Shown: piece after piece, positions 12,001 to 23,960 of the stretch
How positions within the stretch are numbered: the first letter of the stretch is position 1
Layout of the letters: each line of letters starts with the position of its first letter
Assembly: GCA_019155185.1 (NCBI GenBank)
Contig: CM032798.1
Span: 17,801,121-17,865,120 of the forward strand
DNA from: Beaufortia kweichowensis
Lineage: Eukaryota; Chordata; Actinopteri; Cypriniformes; Gastromyzontidae
Reading direction: 5' to 3'
DNA length: 64,000 bases
Notes under the pieces: model-generated
The model's database searches: none
Seen by the model: the letters and a program-made list of their open reading frames with translations, nothing else
What the model was told of the DNA's origin: nothing
Position numbers and translations under genes: made by a program

Positions 12001-15000
12001 TTAGTTTTGATTGGCAGTGTGCTGATCTTTGCTCTTGTCCTGCAGGCCGAGATCTCGTTCTGCGACCTCTGAATAAGCAGAAGGCAGTGCAGCGGTACTG
12101 GCTGATCCTTCCCCGGCCTGACTGCCAACTGGATCCTGTGAGCCTGGACTAATTCTGTTCTCAGTCATCAGTGGGCTTGTCAAACCCAAACTGCTCAGAG
12201 CGTCCAGAGTACCATCAGGATCCACCATTACGTCAATCACTAGGTCAAGAAAGAGACTTATTGACTTTCTTAATTAGATACTTGTCTGTCTGTATCATCA
12301 AATAAAACAATATGATATAGCAAGCAGACAGTAATAGTACATCTCCTCAGTTCTGCTTACCAAGCAAGTGTCGCTCCACTCTTTTCAGGTTCTGAAGTAT
12401 GGAAGAGATCTCCTGAGAGAGATAAAAGAATGAAGATTATATATAAAACTTGCTTGCCCAATATAACCTTACAAAGGTTTTCAGGATTCTGATGTCTTAC
12501 ATGTGCTGCTTTTTTGTAGTAGCAACATTTTTGGAAAAGACTACATGGTTTCTGATGAGCAGATTGCATGTAAATACAGTGTGATCTTGTTCATATCTAT
12601 AGATAAGTAAAGTGTATACATACAATAATGTTCACTGTATAGTATGTAGTCTAATGCGACCACTGCAATACTCGGTTATTAGAAAATTGGTTATTTATAT
12701 ATTTTCACATTTTAGATAGTAAAATCGTTGAATAACACATATGTATGCTTTTGTAACTACGGAATACAAAATGTTATAATAATAATGTTAAAATTGTATA
12801 TTTTAACATCTTAAAATATATTATATTATAGATAATATATAATATTAATATTAATATTATAATATATTTTGCCACCTTTTACGTAGAATTTACAGAAATT
12901 AGTAAATTGTATATAAATAATTTCATTTTTAATGAAAAAATAATATCTTTTCATTTTTCTCTACATAACCACTTTCAAAACGTTTATATATTTAATTCAG
13001 ATCAAAAGATTTTAAAACCATTTCATTTAGGTGACCCTACTCTTCTTATTTTTTATGTTTACATATATATTACGTTTACATGTATATAGCATTGACAACA
13101 TCTTAAACATAAACTATTTTTATGCATGTACATCTACAGCTATCATGCATACAGTAGGAATGTCTTTTACACAATGTTAAAACCATTGTAACGCTTCTGG
13201 CTTATTGCTTTAATCTCATTTAATATAAATACTATCAGCCTTTGAATATTTTATATTTTGTAACCTTAAAGGATTCACAGAAAACTGTTTTATTTTCTTA
13301 TAGTTCCCGCAGTGACCGTGTGTGCGTCGCTTTCTAACTTTCAGAAGTTGTGAGAGTTCATCTGAGGCCAGCGTAAGGTACACAGCTAAATTTACTGCCC
13401 TGTCACTGAGCAGAGATGCTGCGTCTCGGCCATAATCTATAGTCAAAAACGCAATCTCATTAAATTGAGAGGTTTTCAGCTGAAAGGCCTGTGATGTATA
13501 AACTCTACCAGCAACACAAGGAGAACTTCATGGACATATGATAAATAAGTGATACTATCTTTAAAAAATACTGTCCTGGTATAGTGATGATCAAATAGTA
13601 TGCATTCTGACTTTACTTCAGAAGTCAGGCTACTGTATGCTTGTTCAACAACTAGAATAGTAACAAACCATCACACACCAGCCTGGACCGACATGATAAT
13701 TCATGCTAGAGAACCAAGCAATATCAAGGTATAGTTTAACCAAAAATAAAAATGACATGTCATCATTTATGAACCCTCGTGTGGTTTAAAACCTGTATAT
13801 GACTCTTTCTTGAGTATAACACAAAAGAAAATATTGTTTTTTTCCTACAATGGAAGTCAATGGCGGTCAATGCTGTTTGGTTACCAAAGTTCTTCAAAAT
13901 ATCTTCTTTTGTGTTTCACAGAAGGAAGTCATGCATACCACGAGGGTGAATAAATAATAAAAGACTTTTTGTTTTGGGGTGAGCTATCACTTTACAAAAG
14001 GAAGAGAATAAAAACAAAACAAATATGTAATCACCATAAAAGGTTCACTAAATGCAGAATTTCCTTCTAACCTGATTGGAGGTCTTGAGAAGTGGCATCT
14101 CATTCTCAGCCTGCAGTTTGCTTTCAATCTCTTCCCACTTTCTGTCCTTGTCTTTGAATAAAATCCTGCAAGAATAACGAACCAAACTCCATCAAAAATG
14201 ACCTTGCAGAACTAAAACTGTAATCATTTTTTACTGTAGAAATAAATCAGGCCAAAGCCATACCACAAGACACGTAAATCACATAAACTGCAAAACATTC
14301 CATAAAACAAAGCTACGAGCACAATAAAAACAAAAAAGTTTTATAATTAATAAAGCAAGAGCTCTGTACCTGATTTTGTTGGCTGTCTTTTCCACAGCGT
14401 GTCTGATTTTTGCTGAGAGCTGAGAAACCGATGCCAGCAACAAACTGTCCAGCACACCCTATGGATGCAGAATAAGCACAGAGTGGCACCTTTTGTTATG
14501 CTTTCAGTGTAAAATGTTGCAAAGATGCAATCAAAGCTTGACAAAAGTGAACACAGAGCCATCACAAAAACAGCAAAATGAAAGTGGGCTTTTATTCCTA
14601 CAGTGCCAGTGAAACACTGCTCGTTGGCGACATCTGCTGGTCAAAGCTGTGTACATGCAACTAAAATAAAGGTTAAAATGTGTAAACGACACGTCTTGAA
14701 ATCAAATCGTAGTCATTTTGATTAAATTGTGATTCACTAAATGTAACCTACGATATTCTTAAACAATTATAATATGAAAATATGAAAATATATAAGTGTA
14801 AGTATAATATTTAATTGGTGATTCACCTGTAGGATTTGTTTTCTAAACTTTTTAAACGATTAAATACGTTTGCTTTAATTTATACAAATAATTAATTAAT
14901 GTAATGTAAAATGTAATTAACTCTTTAGATCGACGTTCACTGGCCGACTGAAATCACGTGACTTGTTCGGTTTGATTCATTGTCCGAAGCACTAATTCGA

Positions 15001-17577
15001 AGCAAATGATTCATGAAAGTTTTGAATCTTTTTCTATAACACATAAATCTTTTAACTTTGGGACGCAGATAGTGTCTCTCAGGTGAGGGACTAATCTCGT
15101 TAATACACGTGAATACAAATATTTGCTAATATATAACATCAATAACTAATTTAACAGCGCGAGCCAGAGCTGAGTCCATCAACCTTGGACCTCGAGTCGC
15201 GATCCGTAAAATGCGATCAAGCTGTGGTTCTGCGCAGAAAATAGAGTGCGCAAGTGACAGCGCGCGAGCGTCAGCGTTCCTCTTCGCTCAGGTAAACAAA
15301 CCTTTTGCGATATCTTGCATCTCAAACGATCTCGCAGGTTCGTGGACTCGAATATGTTCGTCATTTTCACAGGATGCTGTTTAATGTCAGCAGATGTCTT
15401 AAAATATTGGACACAAATCATATGGACTACTTGTTTTCTGGTCCTTGGCAGTAAACTTTCAGCCACAGGACAATGAGTAGATGATGACATAAATGTCTGT
15501 TAAATAAACTGTACTTTACTAATACGGTTCATATCAGTACTAATATCTTAAAATAAACTGTTTATTAAATCTGGCAAAGATTAAAAACTAAAACGGCAGT
15601 TTTCATATTTTTAATAAGTTTGTTTATCAGAAAAAACGTACACCTGCTGATGTACAGTACCAACACCTACTGACTGTTATTTATATTTTAATTTTATAAA
15701 AATATTTGTATATATAGTTTTGTACAATAGCTAAAATTATTAAATAAAAAAAATAAAATTAATTTTACTATTCAAAACTTTTAACTATTTACAAAAGATT
15801 TTGTAACTTTTTTGACAGTTAACAGTGTAAATTTAATTGAGCATACTTTGCCTTAGCCTTATATATACCATTTTCTGTATGGTAGCCCAAGATATAGATC
15901 ACCTCATCTCTGCTCCAGGTACGACGGCGGATGGATTGAGGATCCTGACTGCTGATAGCACCACGATGTCTTAATTCTACACCTCTGCCACTGATTTCAG
16001 GAGCACTGCCAAGGACATCCTCAAACACACGGTCCTCAACCTGAGACAGGCACAGAGATATCTCCTTATCTTACTCATTCCAGAAGCTTCCAGTGTTTAA
16101 AGACTTAGAAAGCATTGCTAAGAAACCATGTTTACATATTAACAAACTAAAAGTGTACCTACTCTGAAATTGAGCTACTCATTGGTTTTAAAGGTTTAAA
16201 TTTACATTATAAACATGCCACTTTTCTAAAATCATTTTTAGCTAAACAGCAATCTGCTAACAGTGGCTGACTACATTGACTTTTTGTCATAACTGTTCTT
16301 AACAGGCTTTATTGATATGTGTTGTTATTAATCTCTACAGGCACAGAATAATAAATGATTCCACATACAGGATCTGCCCATAGATCTAGTAATAATGCAA
16401 ATGTCCAGCTGTCTTACTGAAGCTGATGGAGCGGACGAAGGACTGACGGAGTCAATCTCACCGGCAACATCGTGAATCTCACGTGCCAACATGGCCAAAT
16501 CCTTTGCCAAGTCTTGGCTGATTCTGGAACAGTCAAAGGTAGGCAGAGTATTAACTTATAAGCTAAATATGAATTTTCCAATGGAATAAACCCCTGTTCA
16601 CACTGTCAGGGACCTGCATTTCTTTATTTTCTATAGAGCTGATGGTTGATGACAGGATGTAGACATATCCAACAACTTGAAGTGGTGAAAAATGTGACCT
16701 TATGCAAATGCAAAGCTTACGTGATCAGTCTTTGGTCAGCGAACATGCGCAATTTCCTGATTTTATTTATGTGCATGCAGGGACAAATTTATTAAACATG
16801 ATGCAAGAAACGACATATGTGATTATGTTAGAAATGTAGACCTATTAATTTTGCGTTTGTATGTGTCGGGGCTTTGATAGCTTTTACGCTCTCAGTGCAG
16901 ATAGATGGCTGCATGGGCAAAGAGCATTTGTTTTTTATCCATCTTTCATATGATGCATTATGCACTAGTGCAATTTATATACAACCTTTTCCCTCTAGAA
17001 TGAGATTTTTTGTTTTAGTGGCATGAAACTGATTACATGTCAACATGAAATGACATGGGACAACATCTTAGAAGTATGTAATTATTACTAAGGCAACCAG
17101 AATTAGGAATGCCTACTAATAATCCAGCCATATGAGTGACAAAGCCAATGGTAGTGTGAATTTGGCTTGAGTGTAAATATGTTGAATTCATCTTATAATC
17201 TCATAATTCTGATTTCATCTCATAATATATTTTACTTCTATAAAATTTGATACATTAAAAATCCAATTAAAAAAATGATTATGCTAATGATGCATCTGAT
17301 GCTGATGGCAATGTTTTAGGCAACTGATGTTACCTGGCGATCTCTTCACTGTGAGCGGTCCAGTCTCTCATGTAATCATCCTGTTCTCTACTAGACTGGT
17401 GTCGTAGCATGGAGATACCTCCAGGGCTGGGTGTTGCAGGGGCAGAACCCCCTAGCTGAGTCACCCGTGGAGCCATTGGACGTAGCCTGCTGTGCTGCGT
17501 GGGGTGACGGTTCGAGCCATACTCATCCTCTGAGGTAGAAGCATATTCAATAGGTACACGGCGCCACCTTCCACTCG
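12001..17577 (-). CDS. cep170: cep170 C-terminal exons (residues about 1025-1344)
   Basis: Seven exons: 17334-17577 ('SGRWRRVPIEYASTSEDEYGS', 'DDYMRDWTAHSEEIA'), 16418-16523 ('ISQDLAKDLAMLAREIHDVAG'), 15903-16040 ('VEDRVFEDVLGSAP', 'RRRTWSRDE'), 14370-14458 ('SVSQLSAKIRHAVEKTANKI'), 14072-14165 ('ILFKDKDRKWEEIESKLQAE'), 12361-12412 ('EISSILQNLKRVERHLL') and 12001-12239 ('IDVMVDPDGTLDALSSLGL'). Together they form the conserved, partly coiled-coil C-terminal module. After the last conserved motif the tail ends 'DKSKDQHTANQN' then TAA, shorter than and unlike the acidic tail I recall for human CEP170. The introns in this part are the longest of the gene (up to about 1.7 kb). Confidence 0.93.
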
Positions 17578-20500
17578 CTACGAGACGTACAACAAAAGAT
17601 TTGTTTTATTTGAATTTTGTCAAAAATACTTAACAAGAAAGTAATGACGGTTTTTATTTATAGATAAACTAGGTTTCACCTGCTGGTGTACTTTGAACAT
17701 GGGGAGCACCAGCACACTTATCAGGCAGTTTGGAAGCACTATTAGCTCTCGCTCTGGGGACCACCACCGAGGAAGAGGTTGCTGTAGATCGGAGGCCCAG
17801 ACGCATTGCACTCTCAGGGGCTGGGCGTGGGGTAAAGCCCCTGATCCTTCCTGATGTAGCTTCTGAATCACTCCGAGCTGATGGAGAACTCACTCTCGGC
17901 CTTCGTGGTTGCGCAAGAGCTTCAATCCGAGAGAGATTCCTACGGCCGGCCGAAGGTCTTGAAGCAGAACTGGCGGTTGAGGCCTCTGAAGCCACAGACA
18001 TGCGATCAGCATCCGCAAGGTCATTGTCAGAAGTTTCGCCCAGTCGTGCACGGCGAAGTAGAGAAGCCCGTGTGGGTCTGGGCCGGGGAAGTGTGGTTGG
18101 TTTGGAAGTCACAGGTGTGGGAGCTACTGTTGTCTTTGCTCCTCTAGCTTTGCCACCTGTTGGCTCTGCTCTTGAGCTGATATTTTGACCACGGCCTTGT
18201 GGTCGTGCGGTAGATTTGGTTTCCTGCGTGAGAGAAGAGCTTAAGTCATCGTCTGTCAGGTCAAGAGAGGTCCAAGCCTTGGAGCCAGCAGGCTGAGCTT
18301 TGCCTTTCTTTTCGGTTGCGCTGGTGTTCTTATTGTTTGTGTCACGATTTGGACCTCCAGATGAACGCTTCCTTTGGGCTGTCTTCCGTCCTCCTTCTCC
18401 TCCAGCTTGACTGATGGTGCTTGTCGTATCAATGTCAGATTCAGGTGAGAAAGAGCCCTCCAGGGAGTAGCTGAGTGGATCTGCAAGGTCTGATAAAGTT
18501 GTTTCTAAAAAAGAAGCTACAGCCTCTGAGTCTTTCAGCATGGTGGCAGCATCAATTCCTTCATTGATGATGCTCATTTCCCTGGGATGGGTGGAAGTAC
18601 CGGGTGCATCAATGCAAGGTATGAGCTCCAGAGGAACATTAGCGCTTGGTCTTTCCACTGTAAAGCTCTCCTGTCTCAATAACGGTTTCCCTGTCTTTTC
18701 CCTGTCCTCCACCACTTTTTTCTGTCTCCCATCGCCTTGTTTCTTCTCGCCGCCTATGGTCTGTCTAGGTTGAGCACCTTGTTGACCAACTTTAGTTTTG
18801 GTTGAAGCTTGCTTGGATCGATCAAAGTCTGTACTAGCTGAGGTCATCCCTGCCACTTTTTGTCCAGTTTTGGAGATTCTATTAACTTGATCTGCTTTCT
18901 CCTGAAGTTCTAGGTCCTGTTTCTCAGACGAAGGAGGTGTTTGCATGAATTGGCTTCTCGGGGCTTCAGAGGGAAGCTGTGGAAGGGTCCTTCGCTTACG
19001 TTCTGAATGCCCTGATGTGTCATCTGTGGATGTTAGAGAAAATGTTTTAATTATATACAAAACCAAATTGTTTTTGAGATGTTTCACAAACCTCTTTCAT
19101 CGGTGGAAAGCACTGTTGGTTCAGCCCCGGATCCTTCAGGATCTGTTCGTATGTGACTTGCAGCTAGACTAGCCCACTGTGAGATCCACCTTGGACCGCC
19201 AACTACAACCAAGTCATCTGGTAACACCTTTAGAAATAAGTTACTTTAATATTTTATTATAATTTTTACATAGGTATATAGAGAATAACTCTGGGAACAA
19301 AAATACAAGTATGAAAACCAAATGGCAATCAAAAAGTTGACACTGTTTTGTACCAGATATTAGTACTTTTTACTGCCATATTTTTACTGTCTTCATAACA
19401 GCAAGATTAGTATTAAAATGGTTCATGTTATACCTCTGCACCAACATAACCAGCTTGTGTTGTTTCCATGGCTCCAGATCCTTGACAGATGGTGCTTCTG
19501 TCTCTCTGATGCTGTGGGTAACGCAGTTGTGTCAGCGCTTGATTTTCCTCCACTCCAAACACCTAAAATGTAACACATTCAACATTTTTGCTACCTGTCA
19601 GAAACCTAGTGTATCCATCTTCAACCATTAAAGCAAACCTTATCAATCATGCGCCTGGCCTCTTCCTCCTCTGCATTGCCATTTTCTAACTCTATGGTGT
19701 AGGTCCCTCTGTCGCTTTGGTCATCTGTATGTCCCCTGTTAGTAGTCTCTTGAGACCCAGAGCTTTGTGGTATGGTTTTCTGTGGCGATGAGCGGTTTGC
19801 TTTTTTGCCAACCTCACCCCCTACTGGTGCCATCTTTTTAGCTGCAGATGATGGTTTGTGCTGGAAGAGGTCTTCCCTCCCACAGAAAGGCCCTTCTGTC
19901 CTCGGCACACCCTGCCTTCCTCTGTAACGCTCTTGCAGGAACGCCCTTCGACTGCTGAGCTGTTCTCCCAAAGCATTTTCCGAGTCACTCTGGGTGCCGT
20001 CTTCATGCTTACTGCCTGAGTGAGAAAGTGAAGACTTGTGAGTATAGCTAATGGTTTCCAGAAGACATTACATCACTTATGTTTGTCTCCTTAAGCAACG
20101 TTACACAAATGCACCCAACAGCATTTGTGTAACCATGATACCTCGAAGGCTTTTCAGCTGAACTGGCACATCACTTTTCACGCTGTCTCCTTCATCCTCC
20201 GCTACAGATTCAGAACGGGCCAATGGTAGCTCATTCTGTGCCAGCCAGTCCGCCACCTTAACCTCGGCCGCCACCATGACATCCTGCAAGGCACACAGCT
20301 CCTCCCCTGCTCCTCTTTTCGGCCGCTGTCGATGGTCAACCTTCACAGCCCTTTCTTTGCCTTTTCCTAAAGTCAATGTGTCAAACTCTATGGTGAAGGA
20401 GGCGTGTCCATGTGCTCCGCCCTCTGACGTGGGGATTGCAGAAGCTGATGCCACTGCCTCTGTGATGGCAGGGAGGCTTTCGACCGTCCCACCCCCCACT

Positions 20501-22360
20501 CCTGGAGTCTCCTTACAAGGAATCTCAAAGTAGCTTGGCTCATGGGTTCCCAAGTTCTGCGGTGTCATCCCTGGCCCCACTTGCGGTTTTGTTGCATTCT
20601 CCTTATGACCTGTTGGTTTATAAAATACAGTGTGCCTAAAATGTTTTACACTCTTAAAATTGTTTTATTGTATTACACATTTTTTGGAGTCGCCACTTCT
20701 ATTGAGTAAATGAGTGAGATACTTTTCTGTTCATGGTTTCGTGCATCACTGTAATTTTTATGTTGTAAACCTTGCACACTGAATTATTTTTTATTCTTTA
20801 ACACATTTACTTTTACACATTTGATGTTTCCAAATAGCCATTACTTACATTAGCCAAACTTACATTTATTAAACATGAGAACAAAGTATCTTACCTGCTT
20901 CACACCTGGCTTGTTTTTGGTCATTGACCTTTGTGTCAGGCTTCACCAAGTTTTCATCATCTGCATCACCATCACCCCACCAAGATGGCTGTCCATACAG
21001 AGGAGTTCCTCTGTGGAGCACAGCTATGTCTCCTGCTAAAAGATCACACTTTTAGTCTTTGTATTTCTCTCTTTGTAAACGCACAAACCATCTTCTACCC
21101 ACCTGGCATCTTCTCTTCTGCCTTTGGGGGTGGTTCACATGATTTGCTCTCTTTTCCACCTTCTGCCCCTTTCAACTCTGGACTTTTGGTGGTTTCTCGT
21201 GATTGGTCTAGCTTCTGGGTCAGCTGAAACTGACTGGTGAACTTTTCATGCTTTTAATAAATGTAAATAGACAACAAAATATTGATGTTGATCAACAAAT
21301 TACATCTTTAAATAACTTGTTTTGTTCTTGTGATTTTGACACAGTACTGCACTTGTTTTACCTTCAGCGCCTCCTCTGGAACATGTAGCTCTCCACGCAC
21401 CACTGTGAACAGGTTGGTATGTATGCTGGGTTAAGGATAAAACTATTTATAACAAATATTTACATACGTAGCATAAGTATGCATTACAGAAAGATGCATA
21501 AATTGCATAGGATATACAAAGACATAGTATAAAACCATTTGCTGTTTGTTTATTTATTAAATAATAAAGTTATTTTGTGGTTGTAGGAATTTACTAAACC
21601 TTTTTGATTTGCATCTAAAAAGGATATCATAGCCAAACCTCAGCTTGTCACCCGTTTTCAAAGTAACATACTGATGTTCCTGTATACGAACATCATTCAC
21701 AAATGTCTGTAGAGGAAAGGTCAGCTGTTCATATCACACTTTACATTTCACAACATTTTTATGGTTAAAAGAGAAAACATTTCTTACTCCATTCAGACTG
21801 CCCAGGTCTTTAACTTTATGTTCATCTGTAGATACTTCATAATTGATGACGGCATGCTGTTTGTCTACGCTGCGAGACTGTAAATATAAAGAGACGTTAC
21901 TGCTTTTACTATAAGCATTAATAATAAACTGCATGATAGACTGGTGGATGTTGGGTTCTAGATATAAGAGGTCTGGCATGTTCTTAAAATAGAATACAAA
22001 ATGTGCTTCTTCAGCAAATGGTGTGTGTTTTGGTAATTTGGTAAGAACAATATTTTTACAGCATTTGTCAGCATCTTCTTTGACAAGCCTACAAACAGTA
22101 TGTGTTTTTCATGTTATAAAATATAATTTAAAAAGTTGTTTTTTAGTTTATGATGGCTAATGCATCAGTGAACTAAACCTCATTATAAATTATAACCAAA
22201 TATAACATAGGGACAGATATGCGGTCCTCTCTGTGCGTGACAGTGATTATGTCACCTGTAGCATAAGCTCACAGTCATCCCGTCCCACGAAGATCATTTC
22301 TCGGGGAAGGCGGTGCCTTGTTCCCCCACCACTCACCAAGAACCAAGATGTCAAACTCAT
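12001..22360 (-). CDS. cep170: Centrosomal protein of 170 kDa (CEP170 family), complete CDS in 18 coding exons
   Basis: CEP170 is a forkhead-associated (FHA) protein of subdistal centriolar appendages and spindle microtubules. Coding exons in transcript order are 22360-22256, 21877-21788, 21706-21628, 21420-21362, 21250-21103, 21032-20895, 20609-20142, 20015-19639, 19562-19434, 19227-19092, 19023-17680, 17577-17334, 16523-16418, 16040-15903, 14458-14370, 14165-14072, 12412-12361 and 12239-12001. All phases agree and the total is 4,035 nt (1,344 residues), somewhat shorter than human CEP170 (about 1,580). Family marks: N-terminal FHA domain; 'LYGQPSWWGD'; 'KVADWLAQN'; 'TYTIELEN'; a basic 'RPRPTRASLLRRARLGE' block; 'DWTAHSEEIARISQDLA'; 'RRRTWSRDE'; and C-terminal 'KTSNQEISSILQNLKRVE'. 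The C-terminal exons match CEP170 better than CEP170B as I recall them. The start codon is the only ATG in frame at the FHA domain. Introns carry MITEs but no other gene. Which fish duplicate (a/b) this is cannot be decided here. Confidence 0.96.
12413..14071 (-). other. cep170: cep170 penultimate large intron
   Basis: 1.66-kb GT-AG intron. It is very AT-rich around 12780-12870 (an imperfect palindrome of 'attaatatta' units) and holds the MITE at 13728-13995. No additional exon is evident. Confidence 0.8.
13728..13995. mobile_element. MITE-like element in a cep170 intron
   Basis: Begins 'aaggtatagtttaaccaaaa' and ends 'ttttggggtgagctatcact'. Interior 'gtcatcatttatgaaccctc', 'ttcttcaaaatatcttcttt' and 'tcacagaaggaagtcatgca' belong to the same cyprinid repeat family as 49812-50024. 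Lies in the intron between 14072 and 12412. Confidence 0.8.
14930..15300. promoter_or_regulatory. CpG-rich, promoter-like patch inside a cep170 intron
   Basis: Within the intron between exons 15903-16040 and 14370-14458 there is an E-box TCACGTGACT near 14955 and then a cluster of about 16 CpGs between 15155 and 15305, far denser than the flanking AT-rich intron. On the plus strand this cluster ends in a good donor, CTCAG then GTAAAC (GT at 15292-15293). It may be an internal or antisense promoter with a first exon; no coding potential is recognisable. Confidence 0.35.
17680..19023 (-). CDS. cep170: cep170 large internal exon (1,344 nt), Ser/Arg-rich basic region
   Basis: This is the longest exon, covering residues about 577-1024. 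It opens 'DDTSGHSERKRRTLPQLP' and contains 'RQESFTVERPSANVPLELIP', 'ATMLKDSEAVASFLE', 'SPESDIDTTSTISQ', 'SLDLTDDDLSSS', then a highly conserved basic stretch 'TTLPRPRPTRASLLRRARLGE', 'SVASEASTASSASRPSAGRR' and 'RARANSASKLPD'. In CEP170 this portion and what follows bind microtubules and carry many phosphorylation sites. It is bounded by acceptor 'CACAG' at 19024-19028 and donor GTGAAA reading leftwards from 17679. A 152-codon open frame on the opposite strand here is a by-product of the coding composition. Confidence 0.95.
19092..21250 (-). CDS. cep170: cep170 middle exons (residues about 112-576), acidic/polar region
   Basis: Six exons (21103-21250, 20895-21032, 20142-20609, 19639-20015, 19434-19562, 19092-19227) encode the low-complexity region between the FHA domain and the basic block. 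Recognisable CEP170 motifs in order are 'HEKFTSQFQLTQK', 'RGTPLYGQPSWWGD', 'HEPSYFEIPCKE', 'GHASFTIEFD', 'KVADWLAQN', 'SVKSDVPVQLKSLRGSKHE', 'DGTQSDSENA', 'SDRGTYTIELENGN', 'ARRMIDKVFGVEENQ' and 'GGPRWISQWASLAASHIR'. Splice sites are all GT-AG. The acceptor at 21033-21034 was chosen over a nearby AG because only it keeps phase with the preceding exon, which ends in a single G. Confidence 0.92.
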
Positions 22361-22410
22361 TTTGACTTGACCAGTCCTCCTCTTTTCCCCTGATCTCTCT
22401 TTAGGTCATT
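21362..22410 (-). CDS. cep170: cep170 exons encoding the N-terminal FHA domain (residues 1-111)
   Basis: Four exons encode the phosphopeptide-binding FHA domain. The first (22256-22410) has 50 nt of 5' UTR after an acceptor at 22411-22412, then ATG at 22360, beginning MSLTSWFLVSGGG. Conserved FHA positions are visible: Gly26-Arg27, Ser38, His43 in 'SVDKQHAVINYE', and Asn64-Gly65-Thr66 in 'DLGSLNGTF'. The second exon (21788-21877) is exactly 30 codons. The third (21628-21706) ends 'LRFGY' plus one base, and the fourth (21362-21420) resumes 'DTNLFTVVRGEL', across an AT-AC intron described separately. The domain looks intact. Confidence 0.95.
21421..21627 (-). other. cep170: U12-type AT-AC intron in cep170 (207 bp)
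   Basis: Reading the minus strand, the exon ends at 21628 in 'GGC TAT G' and is followed by ATATCCTTTTT, the canonical minor-spliceosome 5' splice site. The intron ends in ...CCCAGCATAC at 21421. A perfect U12 branch-point consensus TCCTTAAC lies at 21437-21430, about 10 nt from the 3' splice site. Joining these sites gives Tyr-Asp-Thr-Asn-Leu-Phe, as expected for the FHA C-terminal edge, and keeps the frame. No GT donor is available at the required position. Confidence 0.95.
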
Positions 22411-23872
22411 CTGTTTAGAAGCCACAAAAGAGTGTTTACAAGATTTGATAGAGTCCTGCATTTCAGGTGAGCTCAACTCAACTTACAGTATGAAGACAAA
22501 ATTCTTTTTTATCTATAAAGAATAAAAAATATTATTAACAGATACATAGTCTTTTAGCTATGAGGCAATATTTGACATACGTTTTAACTTTGAGCAATGC
22601 TTTTTCTAGTATGTTATTGAAATATCAGTCCTTTAAGAGTAAAACAACAATCTGCCAAGAGTAAAGCAATGCTTAAAGCTTTTATTATTTTGAGCAAAGT
22701 GAAGTGTTTTTCCATTTTTGTACAAGGTCTGCTAAATCAAAATAATATAAATTATGCTTGGCCTTAGAAGCTGATAGACACAGACATCATTCTTGATATT
22801 TCTAGACTACATTTGAAGGGTTGCAAAACTAATCCAGGACATGTATTTGGACTAAAATGTAGTGGTTAATAAAATATTTTTTTGAGTACACCATTCTAAT
22901 GTTATGCCAGCACTTTACCTCACATTTTTTCATATAATATAGTCCTTATAATGATTGATTTGGGCCGTTTCTCTTTAATTTATAATTACAATAATCTGTT
23001 TCGAAAACAGTTATTGAATAATGCCTGCATTGTTACAATTATTTTCATGACATTTGATCAAAATGCTATTTATTTCACATAACTGTAAGAATATGGTGCG
23101 TTGCTATGGTGTTTGTTATACCACTGTGTGTTTTTTATAATAGCCAATTAAAAAGTAACATCCAAAAACATCACAGTGTAAGAAAATGTGCTTTATTGTC
23201 ATGAAAAGTTGTCACAATGCAAAAAACATACAGATAATAAAAAGCTTTCCTTAAAATGCATAAGAAATTATATGCATTTTAAAATGAGCAGATTATGGTT
23301 TTGAGGTTAAATATGACTTGGCCATGATTTTAATTAATCGTATTAAATGTAGTATTGTCTTTAATCAGATGTTGGTTTGAATAGCTTTATATGTAGCCTA
23401 AATGTGAATCATCATTCGTCAAAAGCATCATTTACGCTCGTTTCAGCATCAGTCTCCGCCTCTACCTTCAAGCAATGGCCCTGTTATGCCTTATGTACCA
23501 GTAATAACAGATCTGATGTTTATTCTAAGAGACAGTCGCTTACTATATACATCCATCGCATATTTTATTGCCTGGTTAATATGTATAACGTGATCGATAC
23601 AGATCAGATGCGTATTTATTTACACAGATATGACTCGCAGGATGTGATGTACAAACAGACGCACTGTATAAATAATTTCTATTAAATAAATATACTGTTG
23701 TTTCATTACGCGTCAGACACAGTTAGAGACATCCAGTGTGTAATAGGCCGGATCAGTCGCTTCTTTAGGATTCATATAATGGATAATTACTCAATATCTG
23801 ACCTTATAATTAATAACGTGTATGGGCATTAGTAAGTAAAGCAATATGTAAAAATCACATGGCGTTACTTAC
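22411..23872 (-). other. cep170: cep170 first intron
   Basis: A 1.46-kb intron between the non-coding first exon and the exon carrying the start codon. AT-rich, with no recognisable element; the open frame at 23377-23685 on the plus strand has no family features. Confidence 0.55.
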
Positions 23873-23960
23873 CCTGTATATCGCAGTGTTTATTTCATAT
23901 ATGACATCCGTATGTTGTTCTGCAGGAGCAGCGCTCCTCTGCCCATCCCTGTCTGACGTG
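23873..23960 (-). other. cep170: cep170 putative non-coding first exon and core promoter region
   Basis: A strong minus-strand donor (CAGG followed by GTAAGTAACG, GT at 23871-23872) is the only good one between the coding start and the divergent bcl11a promoter. It pairs with the acceptor at 22411-22412, giving a first intron of 23872-22411. The sequence just upstream is GC-rich, with a CRE-like TGACGTG at 23954-23960 and a 'gatggcgctgc' YY1-like motif near 23983. The transcription start is not determined; the right-hand boundary is approximate. Confidence 0.55.

Noticed and set aside
17730..18188. 152-codon plus-strand open frame
   Set aside because: Antisense shadow of the large cep170 exon; no independent motifs.
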